Below, in pieces: positions 34,903 to 44,521 of a stretch of DNA of 64,000 nucleotides. Where the stretch lies: positions 496,001 to 560,000 of the forward strand of contig JADKEK010000002.1 in assembly GCA_016718035.1 (NCBI GenBank). The letters run 5' to 3'. The position numbers and the translations under genes are program-made. Source of the stretch: Bacteroidota bacterium. GTDB taxonomy: Bacteria; Bacteroidota; Bacteroidia; Chitinophagales; BACL12. The first letter of the stretch is position 1. The number at the start of each line of letters is the position of its first letter. Under the pieces are notes generated by a model, which had not been told where the DNA came from, ran no database searches, and worked only from the letters and a program-made list of their open reading frames with translations.

Positions 34903-36696
34903 TTAATAACAATACAACCCTTCTCCAATCATCTTATCCGCAATTCTTCTGCGTGCTTCGGTAGTATTGTGAATTTCATATTTAGTAAATCGTTTTAATC
35001 CAAGCAACATCATACGCAGTTCATCGCCGGTAGCAAATGAAGCGATTGCTGTTTTACCTGCTTTATTCAACCTGTCGATGCTATCGGTATAAAATACATT
35101 TACCATATCGCTGTAAATAGCAGTGGCTGCTTCACCTTTGGTATTGGTAAGTTTTTTTACACGCAACAACATTGATTCTGCTAAATAAATTTCGTTCATC
35201 ATATCTGCTGCACACATTAATATTTCCTGTTCATCTTTTAATTTCATCATTAATTTTTGAACAGCAGCACTGGCAACCATAAAAAATGCTTTTTTCATAT
35301 TTTTTAATGCCTTTTCTTCTGCAGCAAATAATCCATCTTCAGCAGCACCAAAATCAGGAATAGCCATTAATTCTTTTTGAACAGCCATAGCCGGGCCCAT
35401 CATATCAAGCTGACCCTTCATTACACGTTTCAATAACATATCAACTGTAAGCAGTCGATTAATTTCGTTGGTGCCTTCAAAAATGCGGTTAATACGTGCA
35501 TCACGATAAGAACGTGCTGCAGGATATTCTTCACTATAACCATTACCACCGTGAATTTGCACACATTCATCAACTACATAATCCAACACTTCAGAACCAA
35601 TTACTTTCAACATCGCACATTCTATCGCAAATTCTTCAGCGGCACCTAATAAAGCCTTTTCAAAACTAATTCCTTGAGCTAATAATTCTTTTTCTTTTTT
35701 GTCTATATAATCACTAGTGCGATATGTTGCGCTTAATGCAGCAAATGTTCTAACCGCCTGTTCACTTAATTTATATTTAATTGCTCCGAAGGATGAAATA
35801 GGCACATTGAACTGAATTCTTTCATTCGCATATTTTACAGAAATATCTATTAATGCTTTTGCACCACCTAATACACCAACACATAATTTATATCGACCGA
35901 TATTTAAGATATTAAATGCGATAAGGTGACCTTTACCAATTTCGCCTAAAACATTTTCAACCGGAACAGGTGTGTTTTCAAAAAATATCTGGCAAGTAGA
36001 TGAGCCTTTAATACCCATCTTTTTTTCTTCTACCCCAATGGTAAAACCGGGAGCACCTTTTTCAACTATAAATGCTGTAAATTTTTCGCCATCAATTTTT
36101 GCGAATACCGTAAAAATATCTGCAAAACCGGCGTTGGTAATCCACATTTTTTGTCCGTTCAACAAATAATTTTTACCATCTGCGCTCAACACTGCCGTCG
36201 TTTTTGCAGCTAAGGCATCACTACCTGAACCGGGTTCGGTTAAACAATAACTGGCATGTAATTTTCCTGATGCCAGGCCCGGTAAATATTTTTGTTTTTG
36301 TGCTTCAGTCCCGAAATATAAAATTGGCAATGTACCAATTCCACTTTGAGCGCCATAAGCAACAGAAAACGCATGAGCAGTTCCTGTCATTTCAGTCACC
36401 ACAGAAATGGTATTAAAATCTTTATTAAACCCACCATAGGCTTCCGGAATTGGCAATCCTAAAATTCCGATATCACCGGCTTTATCTAAAAGCGAAGCCA
36501 TTAATCCCGGTTCATGATTATCGATGCGATCGAGGTTGGGAATAACTTCTGTATCCACAAAATCTTTCGTCATTTGTTTAATCATCAATTGTTCTTCATT
36601 TAACTCTTCGGGAGTGAAGATATCTTGTGGTGTTGCATCTTTAATAAGGAATTCACCGCCTTTAAGGGTGATTGTTTTTTCTGTAATTTCAGCCAT
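34903..36696 (-). CDS. Acyl-CoA dehydrogenase (VLCAD/ACAD9-like, long form)
   Basis: FAD enzyme for the first step of beta-oxidation (acyl-CoA to trans-2-enoyl-CoA). 597 residues, longer than the 380-residue short-chain type, because of a C-terminal helical extension after about residue 430, as in VLCAD/ACAD9-type enzymes. Motifs: YCLTEPGSGSDA (150-161), WITNAG (185-190), QIHGGNGYSEEYP (380-392) and the catalytic Glu407 in RIFEGTNEINRL. Last gene of a four-gene operon, 33 bp after the thiolase. Confidence 0.95.
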   Translation of the reverse strand: MAEITEKTITLKGGEFLIKDATPQDIFTPEELNEEQLMIKQMTKDFVDTEVIPNLDRIDNHEPGLMASLLDKAGDIGILGLPIPEAYGGFNKDFNTISVVTEMTGTAHAFSVAYGAQSGIGTLPILYFGTEAQKQKYLPGLASGKLHASYCLTEPGSGSDALAAKTTAVLSADGKNYLLNGQKMWITNAGFADIFTVFAKIDGEKFTAFIVEKGAPGFTIGVEEKKMGIKGSSTCQIFFENTPVPVENVLGEIGKGHLIAFNILNIGRYKLCVGVLGGAKALIDISVKYANERIQFNVPISSFGAIKYKLSEQAVRTFAALSATYRTSDYIDKKEKELLAQGISFEKALLGAAEEFAIECAMLKVIGSEVLDYVVDECVQIHGGNGYSEEYPAARSYRDARINRIFEGTNEINRLLTVDMLLKRVMKGQLDMMGPAMAVQKELMAIPDFGAAEDGLFAAEEKALKNMKKAFFMVASAAVQKLMMKLKDEQEILMCAADMMNEIYLAESMLLRVKKLTNTKGEAATAIYSDMVNVFYTDSIDRLNKAGKTAIASFATGDELRMMLLGLKRFTKYEIHNTTEARRRIADKMIGEGLYCY

Positions 36697-36729
36697 GACA
36701 GTTAATATTTATAAGTTTATAAAATTCAA

Positions 36730-37908
36730 TTAATTAATTCGTTCATAAATTCCGGCAATTCCCTGACCACCGCCAACGCAGGCGGTTACCATTCCGTATT
36801 TTTTATTTAAACGTTTTAAATCGGCAGTAATTTGTACTGTTAATTTTGTTCCTGTGCATGCAAGTGGATGACCTAAAGCCACTGCGCCGCCATTAATATT
36901 TACTTTAGCCGGGTCGAGACCAGCTTCGCGAATTACTGCTAAAGCCTGACAAGCAAATGCTTCGTTTAATTCAATTAAATCAATATCACTTAATTGCATG
37001 CCTGCTAATTTTAATGCTTTAGGAATTGCAGCAACAGGGCCTATTCCCATAATTCGGGGTTCAACGCCAACAGTAGCGCAACTTATCATTCGTGCAATTG
37101 GTTGCAGATTTAATTCTTTCACCATTCGTTCGCTCATAACAATAACAAAAGCGGCACCATCGGAAGTTTGTGATGAGTTTCCGGCAGTAACAATTCCACC
37201 ATTGGCAAAAACAGGTTTTAATTTTGCAAGTGCTTCAAGTGAAGTATCTTTTCGCGGACCTTCGTCGGTAGTAACTGTATATTTTTTTTCTGCGCGTTTA
37301 TTTTTTTCGTTGACATACACTTCAGTTACATCAATAGGCGCGATGTCATCTTTAAAATATCCTTGTTCGATGGCATGAATTGCTTTTTGATGTGATTCGT
37401 AAGCAAATTGGTCTGCATCGGCGCGGTTAATATTAAATTGTTGTGCAACAGCTTCGGCAGTTAAACCCATACCCACATAATAATCGGGATGTTCTTTCGC
37501 TGTTTCATAATTCAATGCCACTTTCCAACCTGCTGTTGGCACCAGACTCATACTTTCTACACCACCTGCAATAATACAATCGGCCATGCCTGATTTAATT
37601 TTTGCAGTTGCAATTGCAATGGTTTCTACGCCGCTAGCACAATATCTATTAACCGTCATTCCACCGGTAGTTAATGGCAACGCACGAACGGCAATCATAC
37701 GACCAATTTGCAACCCCTGTTCAGCTTCAGGCACTGCATTTCCAACAATTAGATCTTCTACACGGGAGGGATCTAGTTGGGGTACTTTTAATAGTAACTG
37801 TCGAATTACTTCAACCGCCAAGTCATCGGGCCTGGTAAAACGAAACAATCCTCTTGGTGCTTTGCCAACTGCTGTTCTTAATCCTGCAACGATATACGCT
37901 TCTTGCAT
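36730..37908 (-). CDS. fadA: Acetyl-CoA C-acyltransferase (thiolase)
   Basis: Thiolytic cleavage of 3-ketoacyl-CoA, last step of beta-oxidation. 392 residues. The catalytic residues are present: nucleophile Cys90 (VNRYCASGVE), His347 (GGAVALGHPLACTG) and Cys377 (CVGGGQG). The N-terminus MQEAYIVAGLRTAVGKAPRG is typical. It is 24 bp downstream of the multifunctional HAD/enoyl hydratase gene, with which it would form a trifunctional-type complex; that pairing is inferred from operon context. Confidence 0.95.
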   Translation of the reverse strand: MQEAYIVAGLRTAVGKAPRGLFRFTRPDDLAVEVIRQLLLKVPQLDPSRVEDLIVGNAVPEAEQGLQIGRMIAVRALPLTTGGMTVNRYCASGVETIAIATAKIKSGMADCIIAGGVESMSLVPTAGWKVALNYETAKEHPDYYVGMGLTAEAVAQQFNINRADADQFAYESHQKAIHAIEQGYFKDDIAPIDVTEVYVNEKNKRAEKKYTVTTDEGPRKDTSLEALAKLKPVFANGGIVTAGNSSQTSDGAAFVIVMSERMVKELNLQPIARMISCATVGVEPRIMGIGPVAAIPKALKLAGMQLSDIDLIELNEAFACQALAVIREAGLDPAKVNINGGAVALGHPLACTGTKLTVQITADLKRLNKKYGMVTACVGGGQGIAGIYERIN

Positions 37909-37932
37909 AATAAATGGTATTAATTGTTATAA

Positions 37933-40320
37933 TTAATTTCTTAAGGGTTTACCTGTTTTTAAAATAAACTGCATACGCTCCAGTGTTTTTTTCTCGCCCA
38001 ACAACGATAAAAATGCTTCGCGTTCTAAATCGAGTAAATATTGTTCATTTACTTCGGTAGGTGCACTTAAATCGCCACCACAAATTACATAACACACTTT
38101 TTTAGCAATCATTTCATCGTGGGCTGAAATATAATTACCCATGCGCATTGATGCGATGCCTGTATAAAAACTTCCGAGTGCACTACGTCCTAATACTTTA
38201 ATATCGCTGCGTTGTTGCGGAGGTGTATATCCATTATTGGCTAATTCCAACACCGCATTTTTTGCTTCGGCAATTACACGATTACTATTCATTACTTCAA
38301 TATCAATTCCTTTTCTCAATATTCCCAAATCAAATGCTTCGCGTGCGCTTGTTGCCACTTTAGCCATGGCAATATTTAAACTCATTTCCTGTAAAGTTGG
38401 AATTTCGATATCACCTTTAAAATATTTATCACTTGCACGAAGGGCTAATTCTTTAGTTCCTCCGCCTGCTGGAATTAATCCCGCACCAACTTCCACTAAT
38501 CCAATATATGTTTCTGCCGCAGCAACTGCCACATCGCTGTGCATTGTCATTTCACAGCCACCTCCAAGTGTTAATCCATGTGGTGCAACAGCAACCGGAA
38601 TGCCGGAATATCGCACACGCATTATCGTATTTTGGAAATACCGAATGGCCATATCCAGTTCATCATATTCCTGTTCAATAGCGAGCATCAGCATCATTGC
38701 GATATTGGCACCTGCTGAAAAATTGGCTGCATCGTTACCAATTACTAATCCACGATAATTTTTTTCCGCTATGTCGATTGATTTATGCATAGCTTCCAAA
38801 ATTTCGCTACCAATAACATTCATTTTGGTATGAAATTCCAGATTTAAAATACCATCTCCTATATCAGATAACGTAGCGCCTGCATTTTGAAATACCGGTT
38901 TTTGTGTTCGGTAATTATCTAATAAAATAAATGCATCAGCACCCGGAATATCTTTGTATGATTTTGTAGCTACATCATAAAATTTTCTTTTCCCATTTTC
39001 CGTAATATAAAATGATTTATTGCCGGCAGCGGTCATTTCTTTTACCCATGCTGCGGGAGCAAAACCACTGGCTTCCATCATTTGTGCTGTTTTTTCCACG
39101 CCGAGTACATCCCATGTTTCAAATGGTCCTAATTCCCATCCAAAACCGGCTTTAACTGCATCGTCAATTTTATATAATTCGTCAGCAATTTCAGGAATTC
39201 GAAATGATACATATTTATTTACGAGTGCTGTAACATTACGATAAAAATCACCGGCTTTATCAGTGCCGTGATGTAAGGCTTTGATTCTTGATTTTACATC
39301 ATCAATTTGTTTAGCCGCATCGACTGTTGCAAATTTGGCTTTAGCAGAAGGTGTGTATTCAAACGTTTTTAAGTTGAGCACATGTATTTCGCTTTTTCCT
39401 TCAGCATTTTTTACTTTTTTGAAAAAACCATTTCCGGTTTTATCGCCCAGCCATTTATTTTCGATTAATTTTTCGACATAAGCAGGCACAATAAACATAT
39501 CTCTGCTTTCATCATTTGGACAATCAGCATAAGTATTTTTCGCCACCTTCACTAAGGTGTCGATACCAACTACATCTGCAGTTCTAAAAGTTGCCGATTT
39601 TGGTCTTCCGCTAATCGGGCCTGTTAATGCATCTACCTCATCAATACTCAATCCCAATTTTTCCATTACATTAAACACAGCCATAATACTATATACACCT
39701 ATACGATTGGCAATAAATGCAGGTGTATCTTTACACAATACCGTGGTTTTCCCTAAAAAGCGATCGCCATAGTCCATTAAAAAATCTACTACACTTTTAT
39801 CTGTAAGGGGTGTAGGAATTATCTCCAATAATTTGAGGTAACGCGGTGGATTAAAAAAGTGAGTTCCACAAAAATGTTGTTTGAAGTCATCACTTCTTCC
39901 AATAATCATTTGATGAATTGGTATACCGGAAGTATTGGATGTAACTAATGTTCCCGGTTTACGGAGCGCATCGACTTTTTCGAACAGTTGTTGTTTTATT
40001 TCAAGATTTTCGATAACTACTTCAACAATCCAATCCACATCTTTAATTTTTTGCAGATCGTCGTCGAAGTTACCGGTTGTAATTTGTTTAATTACTTTTT
40101 GTGCATATACCGGAGAAGGATTTTGTTTAATAGCCGCTTGCAAACTATCATTTACGAGTTTATTGCGAAGGGTTGGATTTTTTTTCTCGTCATCGGTTAG
40201 TTGCATAGGCACAATGTCCAGCAACATCACCTGAACACCGATATTGGCAAAATGGCATGCGATGCGGCTTCCCATAACACCGGAACCTAAAACTGCAACC
40301 TTTTTAATTATTCTGTTCAT
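37933..40320 (-). CDS. 3-hydroxyacyl-CoA dehydrogenase / enoyl-CoA hydratase fusion
   Basis: Bifunctional beta-oxidation enzyme, 795 residues. The order is dehydrogenase first: a Rossmann NAD site VAVLGSGVMGSRIA (about 8-21), HAD domains with SNTSGIPIHQM and GTHFFNPPRYLKLLEIIP, then a C-terminal crotonase domain (about 490-700) with oxyanion-hole segments NFSAGANI and GLTLGGGCE. This is the reverse of E. coli FadB, in which the hydratase is N-terminal. It is flanked by the TetR regulator gene (63 bp upstream) and thiolase. Confidence 0.93.
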   Translation of the reverse strand: MNRIIKKVAVLGSGVMGSRIACHFANIGVQVMLLDIVPMQLTDDEKKNPTLRNKLVNDSLQAAIKQNPSPVYAQKVIKQITTGNFDDDLQKIKDVDWIVEVVIENLEIKQQLFEKVDALRKPGTLVTSNTSGIPIHQMIIGRSDDFKQHFCGTHFFNPPRYLKLLEIIPTPLTDKSVVDFLMDYGDRFLGKTTVLCKDTPAFIANRIGVYSIMAVFNVMEKLGLSIDEVDALTGPISGRPKSATFRTADVVGIDTLVKVAKNTYADCPNDESRDMFIVPAYVEKLIENKWLGDKTGNGFFKKVKNAEGKSEIHVLNLKTFEYTPSAKAKFATVDAAKQIDDVKSRIKALHHGTDKAGDFYRNVTALVNKYVSFRIPEIADELYKIDDAVKAGFGWELGPFETWDVLGVEKTAQMMEASGFAPAAWVKEMTAAGNKSFYITENGKRKFYDVATKSYKDIPGADAFILLDNYRTQKPVFQNAGATLSDIGDGILNLEFHTKMNVIGSEILEAMHKSIDIAEKNYRGLVIGNDAANFSAGANIAMMLMLAIEQEYDELDMAIRYFQNTIMRVRYSGIPVAVAPHGLTLGGGCEMTMHSDVAVAAAETYIGLVEVGAGLIPAGGGTKELALRASDKYFKGDIEIPTLQEMSLNIAMAKVATSAREAFDLGILRKGIDIEVMNSNRVIAEAKNAVLELANNGYTPPQQRSDIKVLGRSALGSFYTGIASMRMGNYISAHDEMIAKKVCYVICGGDLSAPTEVNEQYLLDLEREAFLSLLGEKKTLERMQFILKTGKPLRN

Positions 40321-40383
40321 TGATTTAATATTTAAAACACAACATTAATTATTACCTATTATTTTAATTTAACCGCAGTATTA

Positions 40384-40974
40384 TTATTTACTACTGATTA
40401 ATGCTTCTTTATCTGCTTTTTCGAATTTGCCCATAATCATAGCATGTGCAGTGAGCAAATAACTTTTGTCGTTATAAATGCGCATCATCATAGCTGCACC
40501 TTCAATTGCGCAAACTGATTCCTGCGCAAAAATTCTGGCGGCTTCCTGACTATATCTATCGCTATAAATAAAAGCAAGTGCATTAACCCAATCGTCGAAA
40601 AAGTCGCGGATAGGTTTGCGGAATTCCGGCACAACATCGTTTGTTTCCATAGCAATATTTGCCATGAGACAAGCACCTTCTCCGTTCACAAACACTTCTA
40701 TACTTTTTTCACCGAGTATACGGAGCCTTTCGGCGGCTGAATGTGAATCGTCGTAGGCATAAATAAATACTTTATCGCGATAATGGTCACGAAGTACTTC
40801 GAGCACTTCGCGCATTAAATCTTCTTTTGAGGAAAAATAGTGGTAAACGCTACCTTTCAATAAACCACAGGCATCGCCGATATTGGCCATGGTGGTTTTA
40901 TGATAACCCTGGGTTCTAAACAGGTTGAGGGCCTGTTTAATGATGTCGAATTTTTCTACTTTTTTAACCGGCAT
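40384..40974 (-). CDS. TetR/AcrR family regulator of the beta-oxidation operon
   Basis: 196 residues. The N-terminal HTH (about 9-55: IIKQALNLFRTQGYHKTTMANIGDACGLLKGSVYHYF, interrupted here only for naming) has the family signature ending in KGSVYHYFSSKEDL. The C-terminal ligand domain is all-helical. It is the first gene of the operon and is presumably an acyl-CoA or fatty-acid responsive repressor, inferred from the neighbours. A perfect palindrome overlaps the -33 element of its own promoter (41006-41015), suggesting autoregulation. The ATG is 4 nt from the -7 element, so the mRNA is probably leaderless. Confidence 0.92.
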   Translation of the reverse strand: MPVKKVEKFDIIKQALNLFRTQGYHKTTMANIGDACGLLKGSVYHYFSSKEDLMREVLEVLRDHYRDKVFIYAYDDSHSAAERLRILGEKSIEVFVNGEGACLMANIAMETNDVVPEFRKPIRDFFDDWVNALAFIYSDRYSQEAARIFAQESVCAIEGAAMMMRIYNDKSYLLTAHAMIMGKFEKADKEALISSK

Positions 40975-40978
40975 AGAA

Positions 40979-41015
40979 CAAAGATATTGGCTTTTTTGAA
41001 TTTACCAAACGTTTG
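40979..41015 (-). promoter_or_regulatory. Promoter of the TetR/beta-oxidation operon with overlapping operator palindrome
   Basis: -7 TATCTTTG (40979-40986), 19 bp spacer, -33 TTTG (41006-41009), an exact consensus. The perfect 10 bp palindrome CAAACGTTTG (41006-41015) covers the -33. Its half-sites resemble those bound by the TetR-type fatty-acid regulator PsrA (CAAAC...GTTTG), although with no spacer between halves. Confidence 0.65.
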
Positions 41016-41030
41016 TTTGATTAAAAAGGC

Positions 41031-41064
41031 AAAAAAAATGGCTCAACCCTCCGGTCGAACCATT
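41031..41064 (-). terminator. Terminator of the small lipoprotein gene at 41081
   Basis: Stem AATGGCTCAACC / GGTCGAACCATT with two mismatches or wobbles and a 4 nt loop; on the minus strand it runs into eight U. Confidence 0.75.
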
Positions 41065-41080
41065 TCACGTTATCGTCAGA

Positions 41081-41497
41081 TTAGATTTTGATAAATAGAA
41101 ATTCCTCTGTAGCTGTCTCATCCACAAGGTTCAATGTCACATCTGTCACATCTTTTACAAACCAGCTATGGTTTAACATATCCATTTGTTCATTACCGGC
41201 AATCGTAATAGACACTTCTTTGTCGTAGGTTACATCTGCAATTGTAATAATATCCCAGCTACCGGAATAGCTTTCGGCACCTTTTGTTGCGCGCAACTCA
41301 CCATTACTTATAAATTCAAATGTATAGTCCTGGTACTGCGCCAGATCACCGGTTCCGGCAAAATTGTTGACTTTATAAGAACCCGGAATAATACCTTGGG
41401 CTTCAGCAATGGAAATGGTGTTCATATCAGTTTTTGTGCAAGAGGTAATTAATACCATTGCAATTACGGCTACTGGAAGGATTCTTAAGTTTCTCAT
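41081..41497 (-). CDS. Small lipoprotein, lipocalin-like, paralogue A
   Basis: 138 residues from the ATG at 41497, which begins a lipoprotein signal peptide ending in lipobox ITSC. An upstream in-frame ATG at 41554 is not preferred. The mature part alternates beta strands (YTFEFISNGELRATKG, SYSGSWDI, VSITIAGNEQMD) and shares the layout A-x-GxWKV / DYTFEFxxNGxxxATKxxxxYxGxW / KExxxTIxGNxQMDxLxxSW with the next lipoprotein upstream (41720-42145), so they are tandem paralogues. Probably a lipocalin-like outer-membrane lipoprotein; ligand unknown. Confidence 0.82.
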   Translation of the reverse strand: MRNLRILPVAVIAMVLITSCTKTDMNTISIAEAQGIIPGSYKVNNFAGTGDLAQYQDYTFEFISNGELRATKGAESYSGSWDIITIADVTYDKEVSITIAGNEQMDMLNHSWFVKDVTDVTLNLVDETATEEFLFIKI

Positions 41498-41719
41498 AAT
41501 AAGCTTGTTTTGTTGTCTGTAAATAAAATGGATTTTAGCGGTATGTCGTTGCATGGGCGCCTAAGGCAGCATGTCACATTCGCACTCAATTCATTATCAG
41601 CACCTCCTTTATTTTACACTCAGAATAACTTCCTGACTGATAAAATAACTGTTTATGCTTGTCACTTATTGTATTCAGGTGAAAATAATGTGATTGACCT
41701 ATGTAAACTACAGTAAGGA

Positions 41720-42145
41720 TTATATTTTTTCGAAGTGAATTTCTTCAGATGGTGTATCGTCTTTGAGTTTCATTGACGAATCGGTTAATTCTGCAATTAA
41801 CCAGCTACCATCCAGGTCGTCCATTTGTTTGTTGCCAGTTATGGTAAATTCAATTTCTTTATCATAATCAGGATCATCATCACTACTTTTTACCATCCAG
41901 GTTCCGGTGTAGGTTGTTCCACTTTTGGTTGCAGATATGGTTCCGTCGTCGTTAATTTCAAAAGTATAGCCATCGAAATCGTTGCTCACTCCATCTCCGT
42001 TATCGAAATAATACACCACTTTCCAAGAACCACCGGCAAGTGCTTCTGCTTCGGTTACGGTAACATCATCTAACGAGTCGTCAGAACAAGAGGGCATCAT
42101 TATTACTGAGAATAGGATGCCGGACATTAAGATTATTTTTTTCAT
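41720..42145 (-). CDS. Small lipoprotein, lipocalin-like, paralogue B
   Basis: 141 residues from the ATG at 42145 (the ORF opens 48 codons earlier without a signal peptide). Signal peptide with lipobox MPSC, followed by an acidic stretch (SDDSLDDVTVTEAEAL). Homologous to the gene downstream at 41081-41497 (GGSWKVVYYFDNG, YTFEINDDGTISATKSG, EFTITGNKQMDDLDGSW, EEIHFEKI). The 222 bp between the two holds no terminator that I can see, so joint transcription is possible. Confidence 0.82.
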   Translation of the reverse strand: MKKIILMSGILFSVIMMPSCSDDSLDDVTVTEAEALAGGSWKVVYYFDNGDGVSNDFDGYTFEINDDGTISATKSGTTYTGTWMVKSSDDDPDYDKEIEFTITGNKQMDDLDGSWLIAELTDSSMKLKDDTPSEEIHFEKI

Positions 42146-42454
42146 ACGTTTAAATTTTTGTTTGTTGAATTTGTTATTGTTTGAAAGGTAAAACGGCAGT
42201 GACCCGGGAAAAGTTGCGTGAAAACTGCGACAGAAAAATGGCACTTCCGAAAGGAGAGGGTAATAATCAGCGAAACAACATGTAGTCAAAACCTTTGTCG
42301 GATAAGGGTTTCAAGAGGTAACAGGATTTACCTAGATTCGGAAAAAAATGTATGTAAATACATATAAAAAACAAAAAACCGCATGAGGAATGCGGTTTTT
42401 CTAATTCAACCAAACTAAAAATTGTATTAACACAAAACACCTATCATTATTAAA
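42146..42454. other. 309 bp gap upstream of paralogue B
   Basis: Holds the terminator at 42371-42402 for the next minus-strand gene and the upstream region of paralogue B. Nothing else is supported. Confidence 0.6.
42371..42402 (-). terminator. Terminator of the lipoprotein gene at 42455
   Basis: Perfect 11 bp stem AAAAACCGCAT / ATGCGGTTTTT with a 5 nt loop (42374-42400), with U runs in both directions. Confidence 0.88.
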
Positions 42455-42859
42455 TCAGTCTATTTCCAGGTTGTTCCCGTAACTTATAATTTCCAGTTTA
42501 TTATTTGTTGCATGAATATATCTTGCATTTTCACGCACGTACGACTGGTCTTCAGCAACATAATATACTTTAAGCATAGGCATTGTTTGATTTTCGTTGC
42601 CTAGAATAGGTGAAGCAGTAGTGTAAGCCGAAGCTGCTTCAATAAATTCTTCCTGATTAATGTTGGAAGCCAGTTCCAATGTGCAGGCAAAAAAGCCTCC
42701 TTCATTGTTGGGTAAACGCACATAAATACCGTTGTTTGTTACTGAGTCAATAGCTATTGCTGCTTCCGGCAAAACGCAATCGGTTCCAATACAGTTAGTT
42801 TGTTTTGCACAACTTGCGAAAAGAATTGCTGTGATTGCTGCGAATAAAAAAGTTTTCAT
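42455..42859 (-). CDS. Small lipoprotein of unknown function
   Basis: 134 residues from the ATG at 42859, which starts the signal peptide MKTFLFAAITAILFASC (lipobox FASC); the ORF opens 18 codons earlier. The mature domain (VLPEAAIAIDSVTNNGIYVRLPNNEGG ... ENARYIHATNNKLEIISYG) has a mixed alpha/beta pattern that I do not recognise. A CxxxxC pair occurs just after the anchor (NCIGTDC). Confidence 0.78.
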   Translation of the reverse strand: MKTFLFAAITAILFASCAKQTNCIGTDCVLPEAAIAIDSVTNNGIYVRLPNNEGGFFACTLELASNINQEEFIEAASAYTTASPILGNENQTMPMLKVYYVAEDQSYVRENARYIHATNNKLEIISYGNNLEID

Positions 42860-43092
42860 TTTGTTTGTTTGTTGGAGAGATATACGGTGAAAGTATATGC
42901 ACGGATTTAACAAACTAGAAAAATTGCATTAAGGCCTAAATCTATTTCGAATCAGGCTAGTAGTATTTATATGGAACTAGCTAAACATGCCGCTAGCAAC
43001 CTTAATCTTTAAAAAAGAGGGAAACTATTTACCGATTTAATTATTAGTTGCCCCAATTATTATTAATTATTAATGAAGTATCAGAAACAAAT

Positions 43093-44367
43093 TTACATTA
43101 CATCAAAACCGATATCTCTTCTGAAATAACGAGAATCATAATAAATTCTTCCAGCATTGATATAACAATTGCGCAATGCTTCTGCTAAATCGTTTCCGTA
43201 GGCTGATACTGCCATTACCCTTCCACCGGAGGTTACCAATTCGCCGTTGTTGCCATAACCGGTGCCTGCCTGAAATACCATACAGTTTTCAGTATTTTCT
43301 AAACCGGTAATTGGGAAACCTTTTTCAAATGTTTCAGGATATCCATGGCTGGCAAGAATTACAGTTGTGCAAACACGTTCATCGGTAATTAGTGTTTTGG
43401 TATTTAAGGTGCCGGTTGCAACAGCAGTAAATAATTCAACAATATTATTTTTAATACGCGGCATTATGACCTGTGTTTCGGGGTCGCCCATACGTGCATT
43501 ATATTCAATTACATAAGGTTCATTATTACAATTAAATAAGCCGAAATATAAAAACCCTTTGTAGAGAATATTTTCTTTTTTTAATCCATCGAGTGTGGGT
43601 TCGATAATTTTTGATTTTACTTTTTGCATAAAATCATCAGTTGCAAATGGAGGTGGAGAAACTGCACCCATACCACCTGTATTTAATCCTGTATCACCAT
43701 CTCCAATTCTTTTATAATCTTTTGAAGGAGGTAAAATTATATATGAATTGCCATCGGTTAATACAATTACAGTAAGTTCTATGCCATGTAAAAATTGTTC
43801 GATAACAACCTTATTACCGGCATCTCCGAATTTACCACTCAGCATAAGTTGTAGTTCGTGTGCTGCTTCTTCAGGTGTATTGCTAATAACTACTCCTTTT
43901 CCTGCAGCAAGTCCATCTGCCTTTAATACCACCGGCATGCTGTGTTGTTTCACATAATTAATTGCTTCATCGGTATTTGATTGATTAAATTCGCGGTAGG
44001 CAGGAGTTTGCACATTGTTGCGCAACATAAATGCTTTGGCAAATGTTTTACTTCCTTCCATTTGCGCGGCTATTTTATTAGGTCCAATAACCGGAATATG
44101 TTTAACAGCGGCATCCTGTTCAAAAAAATCTACCACACCGTGCACCAAAGGGTCTTCGGGACCAACCACTACCATTTGAATTTGATTGCTTAAACAAAAC
44201 GATTTCAATGCTTCGAAGTCGGTAGGTTTTATAGGGACATTAGTTCCAAGCTCAGCAGTTCCGGGGTTACCGGGTGCAATATATAATTGTGAGCAATCAG
44301 GTGATTGGGCAATTTTCCAAGCTAATGCATGTTCACGTCCGCCGGAACCTAAAAGAAGGATATTCAT
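43093..44367 (-). CDS. purD: Phosphoribosylamine-glycine ligase (GAR synthetase)
   Basis: Second step of purine synthesis: joins glycine to phosphoribosylamine with ATP. 424 residues, family length. ATP-grasp enzyme: N-terminal MNILLLGSGGREHALAWK, substrate loop VVGPEDPLVHG, ATP-grasp core VLKADGLAAGKGVV, PPSKDYKRIGDGDTGLNTGGMGA and EYNARMGDPETQVIMPR. The ATG is 4 nt downstream of an exact -7 element, suggesting a leaderless message. Divergent from metF. Confidence 0.96.
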   Translation of the reverse strand: MNILLLGSGGREHALAWKIAQSPDCSQLYIAPGNPGTAELGTNVPIKPTDFEALKSFCLSNQIQMVVVGPEDPLVHGVVDFFEQDAAVKHIPVIGPNKIAAQMEGSKTFAKAFMLRNNVQTPAYREFNQSNTDEAINYVKQHSMPVVLKADGLAAGKGVVISNTPEEAAHELQLMLSGKFGDAGNKVVIEQFLHGIELTVIVLTDGNSYIILPPSKDYKRIGDGDTGLNTGGMGAVSPPPFATDDFMQKVKSKIIEPTLDGLKKENILYKGFLYFGLFNCNNEPYVIEYNARMGDPETQVIMPRIKNNIVELFTAVATGTLNTKTLITDERVCTTVILASHGYPETFEKGFPITGLENTENCMVFQAGTGYGNNGELVTSGGRVMAVSAYGNDLAEALRNCYINAGRIYYDSRYFRRDIGFDVM

Positions 44368-44371
44368 GCAT

Positions 44372-44400
44372 CAAAGATAGGCATTTGTTTGCGGGAGCAA
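44372..44400 (-). promoter_or_regulatory. Promoter of purD, abutting the start codon
   Basis: -7 TATCTTTG (44372-44379), 18 bp spacer, -33 TTG (44398-44400) on the minus strand. Four nucleotides separate the -7 from the ATG at 44367. Confidence 0.6.
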
Positions 44401-44521
44401 GAAGGGATACTGTGCAAATAGCAGAGAAGTGTTGTGCAGTGCTTGAATATAAAAACATGCGTTCCTATCTTTATGGTTTATTAGCAGTGTTGCTGATGGA
44501 TTAAACAGGCAATTAGTATCA

